NCBI GenBank assembly: GCA_030680855.1
Contig: JAUXUN010000080.1
Coordinates: 1 to 64,000, forward strand
Origin: Aestuariivirga sp.
Lineage (GTDB): Bacteria; Pseudomonadota; Alphaproteobacteria; Rhizobiales; Aestuariivirgaceae
Reading direction: 5' to 3'
DNA length: 64,000 nucleotides
Part shown: piece by piece, positions 1 through 11,775 of the stretch
Layout: every line of letters starts with the position of its first letter
Position numbering within the stretch: the stretch's first letter is position 1
Notes under the pieces: generated by a model
What the model was told of the DNA's origin: nothing
The model's input: only the letters and a program-made list of their open reading frames with translations
Databases searched by the model: none
Program-made: the position numbers and the translations under genes

Positions 1-128
1 ACCGGCATTTTCGCGTAGGCTGCGCTCACGCAACCCTTCGCTTCTCGCCTGCCCCGAAAGCGGCATAACCGTTTTCACCAAGGGCGAAGCTATGCCCGAT
101 GCTCATTGAAAATTGAATCACACTTTAT

Positions 129-155
129 CCTCGCCCCATGAAAATGGGGGAGAGG
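129..155. terminator. Hairpin just downstream of the glp operon (CCTCGCCCCAT-GAAA-ATGGGGGAGAGG)
   Basis: Near-perfect inverted repeat directly after the minus-strand stop codon at 156-158; no clear U-tract, could also be a REP-like element. Confidence 0.55.
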
Positions 156-437
156 TCACACCCACTTGAAAACCACAAAGCCCCAAATCAGGGCCAGCAC
201 GAGGCCGCCCCAGAGGGGGACGCCGTAAAGCCCAAGCCAGGCAAGGAAAATAAAGCAGCTGCCGAGATGGGTGATGAAGAGCCTGTCGCCACGCGTGGTG
301 TCGAGGGCAAAAATGCCCCGGCGCGGATTGCCGCCGGGCGAATAGTATTCCCAGATGCCCATGGCGGCGATGGAACCGAAGATGTAGAGGAAGAAAAAGA
401 CGGTGGGCCAAGTCCAGGCCATCCATGAAATGCCCAT
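156..437 (-). CDS. DUF2160-like small membrane protein of glycerol ABC transporter operon
   Basis: 93 aa membrane protein (WMAWTWPTVFFFLYIFGSIAAMGIWEY...) at the end of the glp transporter operon. Confidence 0.8.
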   Translation of the reverse strand: MGISWMAWTWPTVFFFLYIFGSIAAMGIWEYYSPGGNPRRGIFALDTTRGDRLFITHLGSCFIFLAWLGLYGVPLWGGLVLALIWGFVVFKWV

Positions 438-449
438 TCGAGCGCCTCC

Positions 450-1247
450 TTACACGCGGCCCAGGGCAAAGCCCTTGGCGATATAGTTGCGGACGAAATA
501 GACGACGATGGCGCCCGGAATGAGGGTCAAGACACCCGCTGCCGCCAGCAGGCCCAGTTCATAGCCCGAGGCGCTCGAGGTTTTGGTCATGGCCGCCACG
601 ATGGGCTTGGCCGCCACGGACGTCAGGTTCTTGGCCAGCAGCATTTCCACCCAGGAGAACATGAAACAAAAGAAGGCCGCCACGCCGATGCCTGCCGAAA
701 TCGTCGGAATGAAAATCTTCACAAAAAACTTCGGGAAGGAATAACCGTCGACATATGCGGTTTCGTCCAGCTCCTTGGGAACGCCCGACATGAAGCCTTC
801 GAGAATCCAAACGGCCAGGGGAATGTTGAACAGCATGTGGGCCAAAGCCACGGCGAGATGGGTGTCGAAAAGGCCGACAGATGAATAGAGCTGGATAAAG
901 GGCAGCACGAACACGGCGGGCGGCGCCATGCGGTTCGAAAGCAGCCAGAAGAACAGGTGCTTGTCGCCCAGGAAGCGGTAGCGCGAGAAGGCGTAAGCCG
1001 CAGGAAGCGCCAAAGCCACGGAGATAACCGTGTTCAACGCCACATAGGTGATGGAGTTTATATAGGCGCCGTACCAGCTGGGATCGGTAAAGATTGTCCG
1101 GTAGCTGGCGAGGGTGAACTCGTGGGGGTAGAGCGAAAAGCGGTTAATAATCTCGTTGGTGGTCTTGAACGACATGTTGACCAGCCAATAGATAGGCAGC
1201 ATCAGGAAAATCACATAGACAATGGGAACGAGATAGCGCTTGGACAT
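450..1247 (-). CDS. glpQ: Glycerol ABC transporter permease (GlpQ-like)
   Basis: Carbohydrate ABC permease (MalG-type) with EAA-like loop; operon context. Confidence 0.8.
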   Translation of the reverse strand: MSKRYLVPIVYVIFLMLPIYWLVNMSFKTTNEIINRFSLYPHEFTLASYRTIFTDPSWYGAYINSITYVALNTVISVALALPAAYAFSRYRFLGDKHLFFWLLSNRMAPPAVFVLPFIQLYSSVGLFDTHLAVALAHMLFNIPLAVWILEGFMSGVPKELDETAYVDGYSFPKFFVKIFIPTISAGIGVAAFFCFMFSWVEMLLAKNLTSVAAKPIVAAMTKTSSASGYELGLLAAAGVLTLIPGAIVVYFVRNYIAKGFALGRV

Positions 1248-2106
1248 CAGTTTGCCTCGTTTCGCATCATGAGGGTGTAGAACAGCCAGCTGGTGAGCAG
1301 GATGATCAGGAAGTAGACGATCGAGAATGCCGCCGCCGGCCCCAGGTCAAATCCGCCCAGCGCCTTTTGCACCAGGTCGATGGAGAGGAACTTGGTGGCA
1401 CTGCCCGGACCGCCGCCGGTCAACACGATGACTTCCGTATAGATCATGAAACTGTCCATGAAGCGCAGCAGGATCGCGATGGTCAGCACATGCTTGAGCT
1501 TCGGCAACTGAATGTAGCGGAACACCGCCCAGGGCCTGGCGCCATCAATCTTGGCGGCCTGATAATAGGCATCGGGAATGGATACGAGGCCGGCATAGCA
1601 CAGCAGCACAACGAGCGAGGTCCAATGCCAGACATCCATCAGGACAACAGTGAACCAGGCGGCAACTGGATCACGCGTGTAGTTGTAGTGAATGCCCATG
1701 GCGTTGATGGTTCTGCCGAGAAGGCCAATATCCGGCAGGGCCATGATGTTCCACATGGAGCCCACGACGTTCCAGGGCACCAGCAAGGGCAAGGCCATCA
1801 GCACGAGGCACACGGACACCCAGGGACCTTTGCGCGGCATGCAGAGGGCGATTGTGAGGCCCAGCGGGACCTGAATGAACAACACCACAGTGGTGAAGAT
1901 GATCTGGCGCCCGAGCGAAGCCCTGATCTGGTCGTTGTCCAGCAATTGCTGGAACCAGATGGTGCCCGACCAGAAGAACTCATTGTTGCCGAAGGTTTCC
2001 TGGACCGAATAGTTCACAACGGTCATCAAGGGCACGAGGGCGTTGAAGGCAACCACCAGGAATACCGGAAGCACCATCCACCAGGCCTTGTTGTTGAAGG
2101 TCTTGT

Positions 2107-2110
<4 letters not shown>
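1247..2110 (-). CDS. glpP: Glycerol ABC transporter permease (GlpP-like)
   Basis: MalF-type permease, overlapping/adjacent to glpQ-like gene. Confidence 0.8.
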
Positions 2111-3179
<1,069 letters not shown>

Positions 3180-3180
<1 letters not shown>

Positions 3181-4247
3181 CAGGACACCAGCTTTCCGGC
3201 AGCATCAAAGAACAGGGCGCGGGAAACATCGGCATGGAATGTTGCCGTTTCGCCCACCTGGTGGGGATGCACGCCATGGGATTGCGACACCCAGGTCTGG
3301 CCGCCGACATCGATATGCACCACGCTCTCAGACCCCGATATCTCGGTCACCAGCACCCGGCCCGAAAGGGCGCCACTGGTTTGCGACGACTTCTGCGGCA
3401 GCACGTAGTGGGGCTGCAGGCCGATGCTGTAGTCACCGTCAGGGAGCTTTGCAGCGCCGGCGGCCACGGGCCAGGACACGTTGCCATGGGACAATTGCAG
3501 TTTCTTGCCCTTTTTCGTGACCCTGGCGATGTTGATGGGCGGATCGGAAAACACCCGGGCTGATGTGAGCGAATTGGGCTTGCGGTAAATTTCCGCCGTC
3601 GGGCCAAACTGGGTGATGCGGCCCTGGTGCATGGTCAGTGTCTTGTTGCCGAACAGCAGCGCCTCGTGGGGCTCGGTCGTGGCATAGAACACGATGGCAT
3701 TGCGGCCTGAAAAGAGCTTCGGCAATTCGTCGCGCAGTTCCTCACGCAGCTTGTAGTCAAGATTGGCCAGGGGCTCATCGAGGAAAATGAGATCGCTGTC
3801 CTTTACGATGGCGCGGGCGATGGCGGTGCGCTGCTGCTGGCCGCCGGAAAGCTCGGCGGGCTTGCGGTCAAGCATTGGCGTGAGCCGCAGGATTTCCGCC
3901 GCCCTGCCGACACGGGACTTGACTTCGCTTTCCGCCATGCCGGTGACGCGGAGCGGCGAGGCAATGTTCTCAAAGACCGAGAGCATGGGGTAGTTGATGA
4001 ATTGCTGGTAGACCATGGAGACGTTGCGCCGCTGCACGGGCACATGGGTAACGTCCTTTCCCCGGTGCCAGATAGCCCCGGTCGTCGGCTTCTGGATGCC
4101 GGCCATCAGCTGCATGAGAGTGGTTTTGCCGGCGCGTGTTGCGCCCAAGAGGATATTGAACGAGTTGTCATCGAAGACCAGGCTCGTGTCATGGATATGC
4201 ATGTCAGCGCCGACGCGCTTGGACACATTTTTCAGTTCAAGAGTCAT
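3180..4247 (-). CDS. glpS: ABC transporter ATP-binding protein (GlpS-like)
   Basis: Walker A-like GATRAGKTT, signature LSGGQQQR, Walker B LIFLDEP. Confidence 0.8.
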
Positions 4248-4290
4248 CCGGTGCGATCACCATGTCCATCGAAGCCAATCATAGCATGAA

Positions 4291-4319
4291 TGGGCCGGAC
4301 ACATGAAGTGCCCGGCCCA
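4291..4319. terminator. GC-rich hairpin between the binding-protein gene and the ABC subunit genes
   Basis: TGGGCCGGACAC...GTGCCCGGCCCA inverted repeat 20 bp past the binding-protein stop; typical place for attenuation or mRNA stabilisation. Confidence 0.55.
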
Positions 4320-4340
4320 CCACGGGAGGTCAGCAGCAGA

Positions 4341-6092
4341 TTATTCGGTCCACTGCTTGATGATTTCATCATAGGCGATGGTGATGCCCTGCTCCTTTTC
4401 GTTTTCGATCTTGGCTTTCGGGCCATCGGTCTTGCCAAGCCACTCGGACGGATCCTTTTCCGCATTCAGGCGCGGGCCGCAACCACCATAGGTCTTGTTG
4501 GCTTCGTCCGCGGCCTGCATACGGCCCATGATCTGGTCCATTTCACTCGCAAGTCGGTCCATGGCCTGTTGCGGGGTGAAGGCGCCGGAGTTCACGTCAC
4601 CGATCTGCTGCCACCAGAGCTGTGCCAGCTTTGGATAGTCAGGCACATTGATGCCGGTTGGCGACCAGCGCACGCGGTCCTTCGAGCGGTAGAACTCGAC
4701 GAGACCACCAAGTTTGGGGGCGCGTTCGGTGAAGGATTCATGGCGGGCCGTTGAGTCCCTAATGAAGGTCAGACCGACCTGGCTCTTCTTCACGTCAACC
4801 GTCTTGGACACGGCAAACTGGGCATAGAGCCAGGCTGCCTTGGCGCGGTCGGCTGGAACCGACTTGAGGATTGTCCACGAGCCCACATCCTGATAGCCGA
4901 CCTTCTGGCCATCCTTGTAGTAGACACCATGGGGCGACGGGGCCATGCGCCACAGCGGATTGCCATCACCATCAACGGTGTTGTTGCCTTCGCTCTTTGG
5001 GGCAACCATCGAGGCGGTGAAGGCGGTGTACCAGAAGATCTGCTGGGCTACGTTGCCCGAGGAGAGCGCCGGCAGTGACTGATAGAAGTCATAGTCAGCA
5101 GCACCCGGAGGGGCGAACTTGCGGAGCCATTCATCCCACTTGGCAATGGCATAAACCGAGGCAGGGCCATTGGTTTCACCACCGCGGCTTACTGAAGCGC
5201 CCGACGGGTTGCATGAGCCCTCTTCCATGCGGATGCCCCATTCATCAATGGGAATGCCGTTTGGCTCGCCGGCTGAACCAGCACCTGCCATTGAAAGCCA
5301 GGCGTCCGTCATGCGCCAGCCCAAGTCAGGCGCACGCTTGCCGTAGTCCATGTGGCCATAAATTTTTACACCGTCGATTTCCTTCACGTCGTTGGTGAAG
5401 AAATCGGCGATGTCCTCATAGGCCGACCAGTTCACCGGCACGCCGAGGTCATAGCCGTATTTGGCCTTGAATTTCTCCTGCAGGTCGGGCCGGTCAAACC
5501 AGTCCTTGCGGAACCAGTAAAGGTTGGCGAACTGCTGGTCGGGCAACTGATAGAGCTTGCCATCGGGACCGGTGGTGAACTGGGTGCCGATGAAGTCCGC
5601 CAGGTCGAGACCGGGGTTGGTCACATCCTTGCCTTCGCCGGCCATGAAGTCCGTGAGGTTCACTGACTGCTGCAGGCGCGAGTGGGTGCCGATCAGATCG
5701 GAGTCGTTGACGTAGATGTCGTAAAGGTTCCGGTTGGTCTGCATCTGGGTCTGCACAGCCTGAACCACTTCGCCTTCACCGAGGATCTGATGGTTCACCT
5801 TGATGCCGGTGATTTCCTCAAAGGCCTTGGTCAGCACGGTTGATTCATAGGTGTGGGTCGGAATGCCTTCCGACAGGGCGTTGATTTCCATGCCCCTGAA
5901 GGGCTCGGCAGCCTTGATGAACCATTGCATTTCCTTCAACTGGTCTTCTTTCGAAAGCGTTGAAGGCTGGAATTCCGCGTCGATCCACTTCTGGGCAGCG
6001 GCTTCGTCGGCATAGCTTGGGCTGGCGAACGCGAAGAGCGTCAGGGCAGCAGCCGTCGCTAGAAGCTTCATTTTCATCGATAGTCCTCCCAT
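4341..6092 (-). CDS. glpV: Glycerol ABC transporter substrate-binding protein (GlpV-like)
   Basis: Signal peptide and extracellular solute-binding family 1 features; first gene of the operon; start probably at the second Met. Confidence 0.82.
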   Translation of the reverse strand: MGGLSMKMKLLATAAALTLFAFASPSYADEAAAQKWIDAEFQPSTLSKEDQLKEMQWFIKAAEPFRGMEINALSEGIPTHTYESTVLTKAFEEITGIKVNHQILGEGEVVQAVQTQMQTNRNLYDIYVNDSDLIGTHSRLQQSVNLTDFMAGEGKDVTNPGLDLADFIGTQFTTGPDGKLYQLPDQQFANLYWFRKDWFDRPDLQEKFKAKYGYDLGVPVNWSAYEDIADFFTNDVKEIDGVKIYGHMDYGKRAPDLGWRMTDAWLSMAGAGSAGEPNGIPIDEWGIRMEEGSCNPSGASVSRGGETNGPASVYAIAKWDEWLRKFAPPGAADYDFYQSLPALSSGNVAQQIFWYTAFTASMVAPKSEGNNTVDGDGNPLWRMAPSPHGVYYKDGQKVGYQDVGSWTILKSVPADRAKAAWLYAQFAVSKTVDVKKSQVGLTFIRDSTARHESFTERAPKLGGLVEFYRSKDRVRWSPTGINVPDYPKLAQLWWQQIGDVNSGAFTPQQAMDRLASEMDQIMGRMQAADEANKTYGGCGPRLNAEKDPSEWLGKTDGPKAKIENEKEQGITIAYDEIIKQWTE

Positions 6093-6167
6093 AAAAAAAT
6101 GTGGCGCCTTTGTTGGAGCCTTGCCGCAATATCAAACGAAAAAAAATGAACGTCAATAGAAATGTTT

Positions 6168-6195
6168 TCGAAAGCGTTGTGCACTGCATCGAAAG
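6168..6195. promoter_or_regulatory. Candidate GlpR operator region (two TCGAAAG motifs 21 bp apart)
   Basis: TCGAAAG at 6168 and 6189 in the divergent glpV/glpR intergenic region. Confidence 0.35.
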
Positions 6196-6270
6196 ATATT
6201 GCGTTGCAGTATTGCTTAATGTGAAAAAAAATGAAAAAAGGGATGTGAAGAGAGTTTTCCGGATTTCGCC

Positions 6271-7074
6271 ATGCCCCAACTGAGCCCGCGCCAGCACCAA
6301 ATCCTTGCCCTTGCGCGGACCACGGGCACCGTCCAAGTGGATGACCTTGCGGAGCGTTTTGACGTCACGCCGCAAACCATCCGCAGGGATTTAAACGAGC
6401 TTTGTGACGGAAGACTATTGGCGCGCACCCACGGCGGGGCGATGCTGACGTCGGGCGTCGAAAACGTCGCCTATGAATCGCGCCGGCAGCTTGCGGCCAT
6501 TGAAAAACAGGCCATTGGTGTGCGCGCCGCTACCCTCATCCCCAACAATTGCTCGCTCTTCATCAACATCGGGACGACAACCGAAGAAGTGGCGCGCGCG
6601 CTCGTTCACCATGAGGGACTGCTGGTGATCACAAACAATATTCATGTGGCCACCATCCTGATGCCCTGCCCCAAGATCGACGTCATTATCGCGGGCGGTG
6701 TGGTGCGCCGGAGCGACGGCGGCATCGTCGGCGAACAGGCGGTGGATCTGATCGGCCAATTCAAGGTCGATCACGCGGTGATCGGTGTTTCAGCCATTGA
6801 TGATGATGGCGCCATGCTTGATTTCGATTACCGCGAGGTGCGCGTCGCACAGGCCATCCTGAACAATGCGCGCAACATTATCCTGGTTTCGGATGCCATG
6901 AAGTTCACGCGCTCGGCGCCTGTGCGCATCGGTCATCTTTCACAAGTTGACGTTTTTGTGACAGACCGTGCTCCGCCCGACGCAATCGTTGAGCTGTGCC
7001 AACACAGCGGCGTTGAGCTTGAGATCGCCGACACCGGACAGGGCTACGATTCGACAATACAGGCCGCAGAATGA
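6271..7074 (+). CDS. glpR: DeoR/GlpR family transcriptional regulator
   Basis: N-terminal HTH (VDDLAERFDVTPQTIRRDLNEL) and DeoR sensor domain; adjacent to glpD. Confidence 0.88.
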   Translation: MPQLSPRQHQILALARTTGTVQVDDLAERFDVTPQTIRRDLNELCDGRLLARTHGGAMLTSGVENVAYESRRQLAAIEKQAIGVRAATLIPNNCSLFINIGTTTEEVARALVHHEGLLVITNNIHVATILMPCPKIDVIIAGGVVRRSDGGIVGEQAVDLIGQFKVDHAVIGVSAIDDDGAMLDFDYREVRVAQAILNNARNIILVSDAMKFTRSAPVRIGHLSQVDVFVTDRAPPDAIVELCQHSGVELEIADTGQGYDSTIQAAE

Positions 7075-8585
7075 TTTATGATGTGTTTGTTATCGGCGGC
7101 GGCGTTAATGGCTGCGGCATTGCGCGCGACGCGGCGGGCCGGGGCCTGAAGGTGTTCCTCGCCGAACAGGGCGACCTTGCCTCAGGCACATCTTCGGCTT
7201 CGACCAAACTGATTCACGGCGGCCTGCGCTATCTCGAGCATTATGAATTCCGCCTGGTGCGCGAGGCCCTGATTGAGCGTGAAGTACTGCTCAAATCTGC
7301 GCCGCATATCATCTGGCCGCTGCGCTTCGTGCTGCCACACCACAAGGGCCTGCGGCCACGGCCCCTCATCCGCCTTGGGCTTTTCCTCTATGACCATCTC
7401 GGCGGGCGCAAGATTTTGCCGCCGACGCGCAGCATTGACCTGCACAGCGACATCACCGGCGAGCCGCTCAAGCCGGAATTTTCCCATGCCTATGAATATT
7501 CCGACTGCTGGGTGGAAGACGCGCGGCTTGTGGCGCTCAACGCACGGGACGCCGCCAACAGCGGCGCTCAAATCCATACACGGACAAAATGCACCAGCGC
7601 GCGGCGGGTGAACGGCAATTGGGAAATCAAGATTCTGCCCGACGGCGGCAAGGAAGAGACCATCAAGGCCAAGGTGCTGGTCAATGCGGCAGGGCCCTGG
7701 GTGAGCGAGGTTCTGGGCAGCATCGTGGGCCGCAACAACCCGGACAAGATCAGGATGGTCAAGGGCAGCCACATCGTGGTGGACCGGCTTTACGATCACG
7801 ACCGCTGCTATATTTTCCAGAATGCCGATGGCCGCATCTGTTTTGCGATTCCCTATGAGCAGAATTTCACCCTGATCGGCACGACCGACGAAGACCACAA
7901 GGGCGAGCCGGGGAACCCGCAGATCACCGACAGCGAAATCGACTACCTGCTGTCGTCGACAAGCGAATATTTCAAGCTGCCGATTGCGCGCGAACAGGTG
8001 CGCTGGACTTATTCCGGCATCAGGCCGCTTTACGATGACGGGGCCAGTAAGGCGCAGGAAGCAACGCGTGACTATGTGCTGAAGCTCGACGCGCCAAGCG
8101 GCCAGGCGCCGCTGCTCTCGGTATTCGGCGGCAAGATCACCACCTTCCGCAAGCTGGCGGAATCGGTGCTGGAAAAGCTTGCACCGTTTTTTCCCAAGGC
8201 CAGGAAGCCGTGGACGGCGGGGGCGGCCCTGCCCGGCGGGGATTTTCCGTTCGATGAAGTGGAAGCGCGTATTGCCGAGCTGCAGCGCAAATACTCGTTC
8301 TTTTCGCCGCAGAATGTCAGGCGGATTTTCCGCGCCTATGGCACCCAGGCGGAAAAGATGTTCGGCAATGCGCGCTTTGCCACGGACATGGGCAAGAGCT
8401 TTGGCCCTTTGAGCGAGCGCGAGATCAACTATCTCATCGCCGAAGAATTCGTGCGCGAGCCGGACGACATCCTGTGGCGCAGGTCAAAGCTGGGCCTGCA
8501 TCTTTCAGCCGACGAGCAGAAGGCGTTGCGCGAGCACATGAAGCCTGCTGTAAAAGAAAAGAGTTCCAAGCGCGCGAAGGGGTAA
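7071..8585 (+). CDS. glpD: Glycerol-3-phosphate dehydrogenase
   Basis: FAD-binding [17 protein letters not shown], GlpD motifs ([14 protein letters not shown]). Confidence 0.95.
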   Translation: MIYDVFVIGGGVNGCGIARDAAGRGLKVFLAEQGDLASGTSSASTKLIHGGLRYLEHYEFRLVREALIEREVLLKSAPHIIWPLRFVLPHHKGLRPRPLIRLGLFLYDHLGGRKILPPTRSIDLHSDITGEPLKPEFSHAYEYSDCWVEDARLVALNARDAANSGAQIHTRTKCTSARRVNGNWEIKILPDGGKEETIKAKVLVNAAGPWVSEVLGSIVGRNNPDKIRMVKGSHIVVDRLYDHDRCYIFQNADGRICFAIPYEQNFTLIGTTDEDHKGEPGNPQITDSEIDYLLSSTSEYFKLPIAREQVRWTYSGIRPLYDDGASKAQEATRDYVLKLDAPSGQAPLLSVFGGKITTFRKLAESVLEKLAPFFPKARKPWTAGAALPGGDFPFDEVEARIAELQRKYSFFSPQNVRRIFRAYGTQAEKMFGNARFATDMGKSFGPLSEREINYLIAEEFVREPDDILWRRSKLGLHLSADEQKALREHMKPAVKEKSSKRAKG

Positions 8586-8589
8586 GGCG

Positions 8590-10074
8590 ATGCCTGATTT
8601 CATTCTGGCCATTGATCAGGGCACAACCTCGTCGCGCGCCATTGTGTTTGACGCGAAGCTCAGGCCCAGGGCCTCGGCCCAGAAGGAATTCAAACAATAT
8701 TTCCCCGACTCGGGCTGGGTTGAACATGACCCGGAGGAAATCTGGAAATCGGTACTGGCAACCTGCCGGGCTGCAATCAGAAAGGCCAAGACCGCGCCCA
8801 AGACTGTTCGCTGTCTCGGCATCACCAACCAGCGGGAAACCACGGTGGTGTGGGAACGCAAGACCGGCAAGGCGATCCACAAGGCCATTGTCTGGCAGGA
8901 CCGGCGCACGGCGGAGATTTGCGCCGGACTGAAGGCCCAGGGCCATGAAAAACTCTTCACCGCCAAAACCGGGCTGCTGCTTGATCCCTATTTTTCAGGC
9001 ACGAAGGTGTCGTGGATTCTCGACCATGTGAAGGGGGCGCGTGAACGGGCCGAACGCGGCGAGTTATGCTTCGGCACGATCGATTCATTTCTGATCTGGC
9101 GGCTCACGGGGGGCAAGTCCCATGTGACGGATGCCACCAATGCGTCACGCACCCTGCTCTACAACATCCATAGCGGTGCATGGGACGATGAGTTGCTCAG
9201 CATCCTCCGCGTGCCCCGCGCCATGCTGCCGGAGGTCAAGGACTGCGCGGCGGATTTCGGCGCCTGTGAGGCCAAGTTTTTCGGCGCGACCATTCCCATT
9301 CAGGGCGTGGCCGGCGACCAGCAGGCGGCCACCATCGGTCAGGCCTGCTTTGAACCCGGCATGATGAAATCAACCTATGGCACGGGCTGCTTTGCGCTGC
9401 TCAACACGGGATCCACCGCTGTTGCCTCCAGCAACCGGCTGCTCACCACGGTGGCCTATCAGCTGGGCGGCAAACGCACCTATGCGCTGGAAGGAGCGAT
9501 CTTCATCGCGGGTGCGGCGGTGCAATGGCTGCGTGATGGATTGAAGGTGGTGAAGAAGGCCGCCGATACGGGGACGCTGGCCAAGGCCGCTGACAAAAAT
9601 CAAAGCGTCTATCTGGTGCCGGCATTTGTTGGGTTGGGGGCGCCCTATTGGAATGCCGAGGTGCGCGGCGCGCTTTTCGGCCTCACCCGCGCCACCACGA
9701 ACAAGGAACTGGCGCGGGCCGCATTGGAAGCGGTGTGCTACCAGACCAACGACCTGCTTGAGGCGATGAAACGGGATTGGGGGGCCACGGGGCAAACCAT
9801 CTTGCGGGTTGACGGCGGCATGACGGCCTCCGACTGGACCATGCAATTCCTCGCCGATATTCTTGGCGCGCCAGTTGACCGGCCCATGGTGCTGGAGACG
9901 ACAGCTATAGGTGCGGCCTATCTGGCGGGCCTGCAGGCGGGCCTGCTCCCAAGACCCGAAGTTTTCGCCAAGACATGGAAACGGCAGAAACGCTTTACGC
10001 CGAAAATGGACGCAGAAACCCGCGCGCTGAAACGGGCGGGATGGGCCGAAGCGGTGAAGAAGCTTCTGGCTTAG
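8590..10074 (+). CDS. glpK: Glycerol kinase
   Basis: FGGY kinase; [24 protein letters not shown]. Confidence 0.95.
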   Translation: MPDFILAIDQGTTSSRAIVFDAKLRPRASAQKEFKQYFPDSGWVEHDPEEIWKSVLATCRAAIRKAKTAPKTVRCLGITNQRETTVVWERKTGKAIHKAIVWQDRRTAEICAGLKAQGHEKLFTAKTGLLLDPYFSGTKVSWILDHVKGARERAERGELCFGTIDSFLIWRLTGGKSHVTDATNASRTLLYNIHSGAWDDELLSILRVPRAMLPEVKDCAADFGACEAKFFGATIPIQGVAGDQQAATIGQACFEPGMMKSTYGTGCFALLNTGSTAVASSNRLLTTVAYQLGGKRTYALEGAIFIAGAAVQWLRDGLKVVKKAADTGTLAKAADKNQSVYLVPAFVGLGAPYWNAEVRGALFGLTRATTNKELARAALEAVCYQTNDLLEAMKRDWGATGQTILRVDGGMTASDWTMQFLADILGAPVDRPMVLETTAIGAAYLAGLQAGLLPRPEVFAKTWKRQKRFTPKMDAETRALKRAGWAEAVKKLLA

Positions 10075-10136
10075 CTAGCAGAAAGAGGCCCTCATCTGGC
10101 CTTCTCACGGTCTGGATACAGGGCCGGGGCCAGTTT

Positions 10137-11771
10137 TCACTGTTTTGGCAGTTTCTCCCACGCCGCCCGCAGCAGCTTTTCCTCATCTGGTGAAATTGGC
10201 GCCGTAGCAGAAACTTTCTTGAGAGTGGCTGGCGGCGGATAGAGGCCTTTGTTTTTCAGCAGCGCAGGTTCGATATATGGGGTCGACGTCAAGACAGGGT
10301 TGGCATAACGCAGGAAGTTCGTGTTGGCGGCGGCAATGTCTGGCCTGAGCATGAAATCGATGAACTGGTAGGCAGCATCCTTGTTTTGGGCATTGGTTGG
10401 GATAACGAAGTAATCCAGCCACATTGAGGTTCCCTCCAGAGGAACGCTATAGGTAATTTGCCCGGTGCCCTTCTTCTTTGCTTCTTCTGCCGCGCGAAAT
10501 GTGGCACCCGGAAAGCCGATGCTAACGCAGTACTTGCCTGAGGCCATGCTTTCATTCCAGCCTTCGTCTGGCACGCGTTTCACGTATTGCGAAATCTTTC
10601 CAAGAGCCGCATCAAGCGCCTCAATATCGGCGATGCCAATATTCCTGATGTCACCGCCGAGATAGGCAATGAGGGTGGGCGTGACGTCAAGCGGCTCATC
10701 GTTCATGGATATGCCGCATTGCGCCAGCGATGCGGCAATCTCCGGGTCCATCACCAGGGATGTGCTGTCAAGCTTGAGGTCTGGTCGAAGGGCCTTGACC
10801 TTATCGACATTGACTGCAAGTCCCATCGTTCCCCACATATAGGGCTCACTGTGCAAATTGCCTGGATCCAGAACGTCGGAAGCAGTGCGCACTTTTGGAT
10901 CGACGTCAGCGGAGTTTGGAATTCTGGTGCGGTCCAGCACGAGGACCGGGTCCTTGCCTTCGAGCACCAGTCGCATTTGCGATCCGGTTTGTATGACAAC
11001 ATCATATTTGTCGCTTCCGGCAAGCAACACGTCCTTCGACTCGGCTGAGCTTGTATAAGTGTCATAAGCCACCCGGATGCCGGTCTCCGTTTCAAATTTG
11101 TCGAGAGTGTCCGGATTGATATAGGTCGTCCAGTTCAGCATATGGATGATCGTCTGGGGGGGCTTGCCGGCAAACTTGAGCGCACGAGTGATGTTGTGGG
11201 ATGTGTCTTGCGTGAGTAGCCCGCGAACCTTCATTCCCGCGTCTTCCTGGAAAGATTCGATTGCTGCGAATGTTGCGGGGCCGAAAACACCGTCCACAGG
11301 ACCCGGCTCAAAGCCGAGTCTTTTCAAAACCTGCTGCGCGCCCTTTACCTTGTCCTTGTCCACAACGAGGTCTTGGCCGTCGACGCTGCCCGTACCCCAG
11401 CCTTCCTTTGCCCACGCTTCGGTGAACAGCGAGCGGATGGCCTGTGTGGCATTCACGGTTTGGATCGGTCCCACGGCTGCAAAATGTGCATCCAGGGCCG
11501 CAGCGGTCGACTCATCCATCTTGTGCGACAGGTGTTCAGTTTTCAAATATTCCAGGCGGCGCAAGAGGCGTTGCACGGTCACAATTTCCTGCTCGGACGC
11601 CTGTGCAATGCTGGCGTATTGCACTGTCAGCTGCCCGGTATCAGGCGCGGAAACCATGCCTTGTCCGAAAGCGGCGTCAGTTGCACTGAACATGATGCCC
11701 AAAGAAAGAGCAAGCTTCACGGTTAGGGAAATATTACGGTTCATTTCACGTTCTCCAAGTTTGGGGTACAA
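10137..11771 (-). CDS. Polyamine-type (PotD/PotF-like) extracellular solute-binding protein with N-terminal peptidoglycan-binding domain
   Basis: C-terminal half: LNWTTYINPDTLDKFETETGIRVAYDTYTSSAE... ; N-terminal half: QQVLKRLGFEPGPVDGVFGPATFAAIESFQ (PG_binding_1-like). Confidence 0.8.
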   Translation of the reverse strand: MYPKLGEREMNRNISLTVKLALSLGIMFSATDAAFGQGMVSAPDTGQLTVQYASIAQASEQEIVTVQRLLRRLEYLKTEHLSHKMDESTAAALDAHFAAVGPIQTVNATQAIRSLFTEAWAKEGWGTGSVDGQDLVVDKDKVKGAQQVLKRLGFEPGPVDGVFGPATFAAIESFQEDAGMKVRGLLTQDTSHNITRALKFAGKPPQTIIHMLNWTTYINPDTLDKFETETGIRVAYDTYTSSAESKDVLLAGSDKYDVVIQTGSQMRLVLEGKDPVLVLDRTRIPNSADVDPKVRTASDVLDPGNLHSEPYMWGTMGLAVNVDKVKALRPDLKLDSTSLVMDPEIAASLAQCGISMNDEPLDVTPTLIAYLGGDIRNIGIADIEALDAALGKISQYVKRVPDEGWNESMASGKYCVSIGFPGATFRAAEEAKKKGTGQITYSVPLEGTSMWLDYFVIPTNAQNKDAAYQFIDFMLRPDIAAANTNFLRYANPVLTSTPYIEPALLKNKGLYPPPATLKKVSATAPISPDEEKLLRAAWEKLPKQ

Positions 11772-11775
11772 AATA

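Noticed and set aside
7182-7898. 238-aa minus-strand ORF opposite glpD
   Set aside because: Shadow ORF of a well supported glpD gene.
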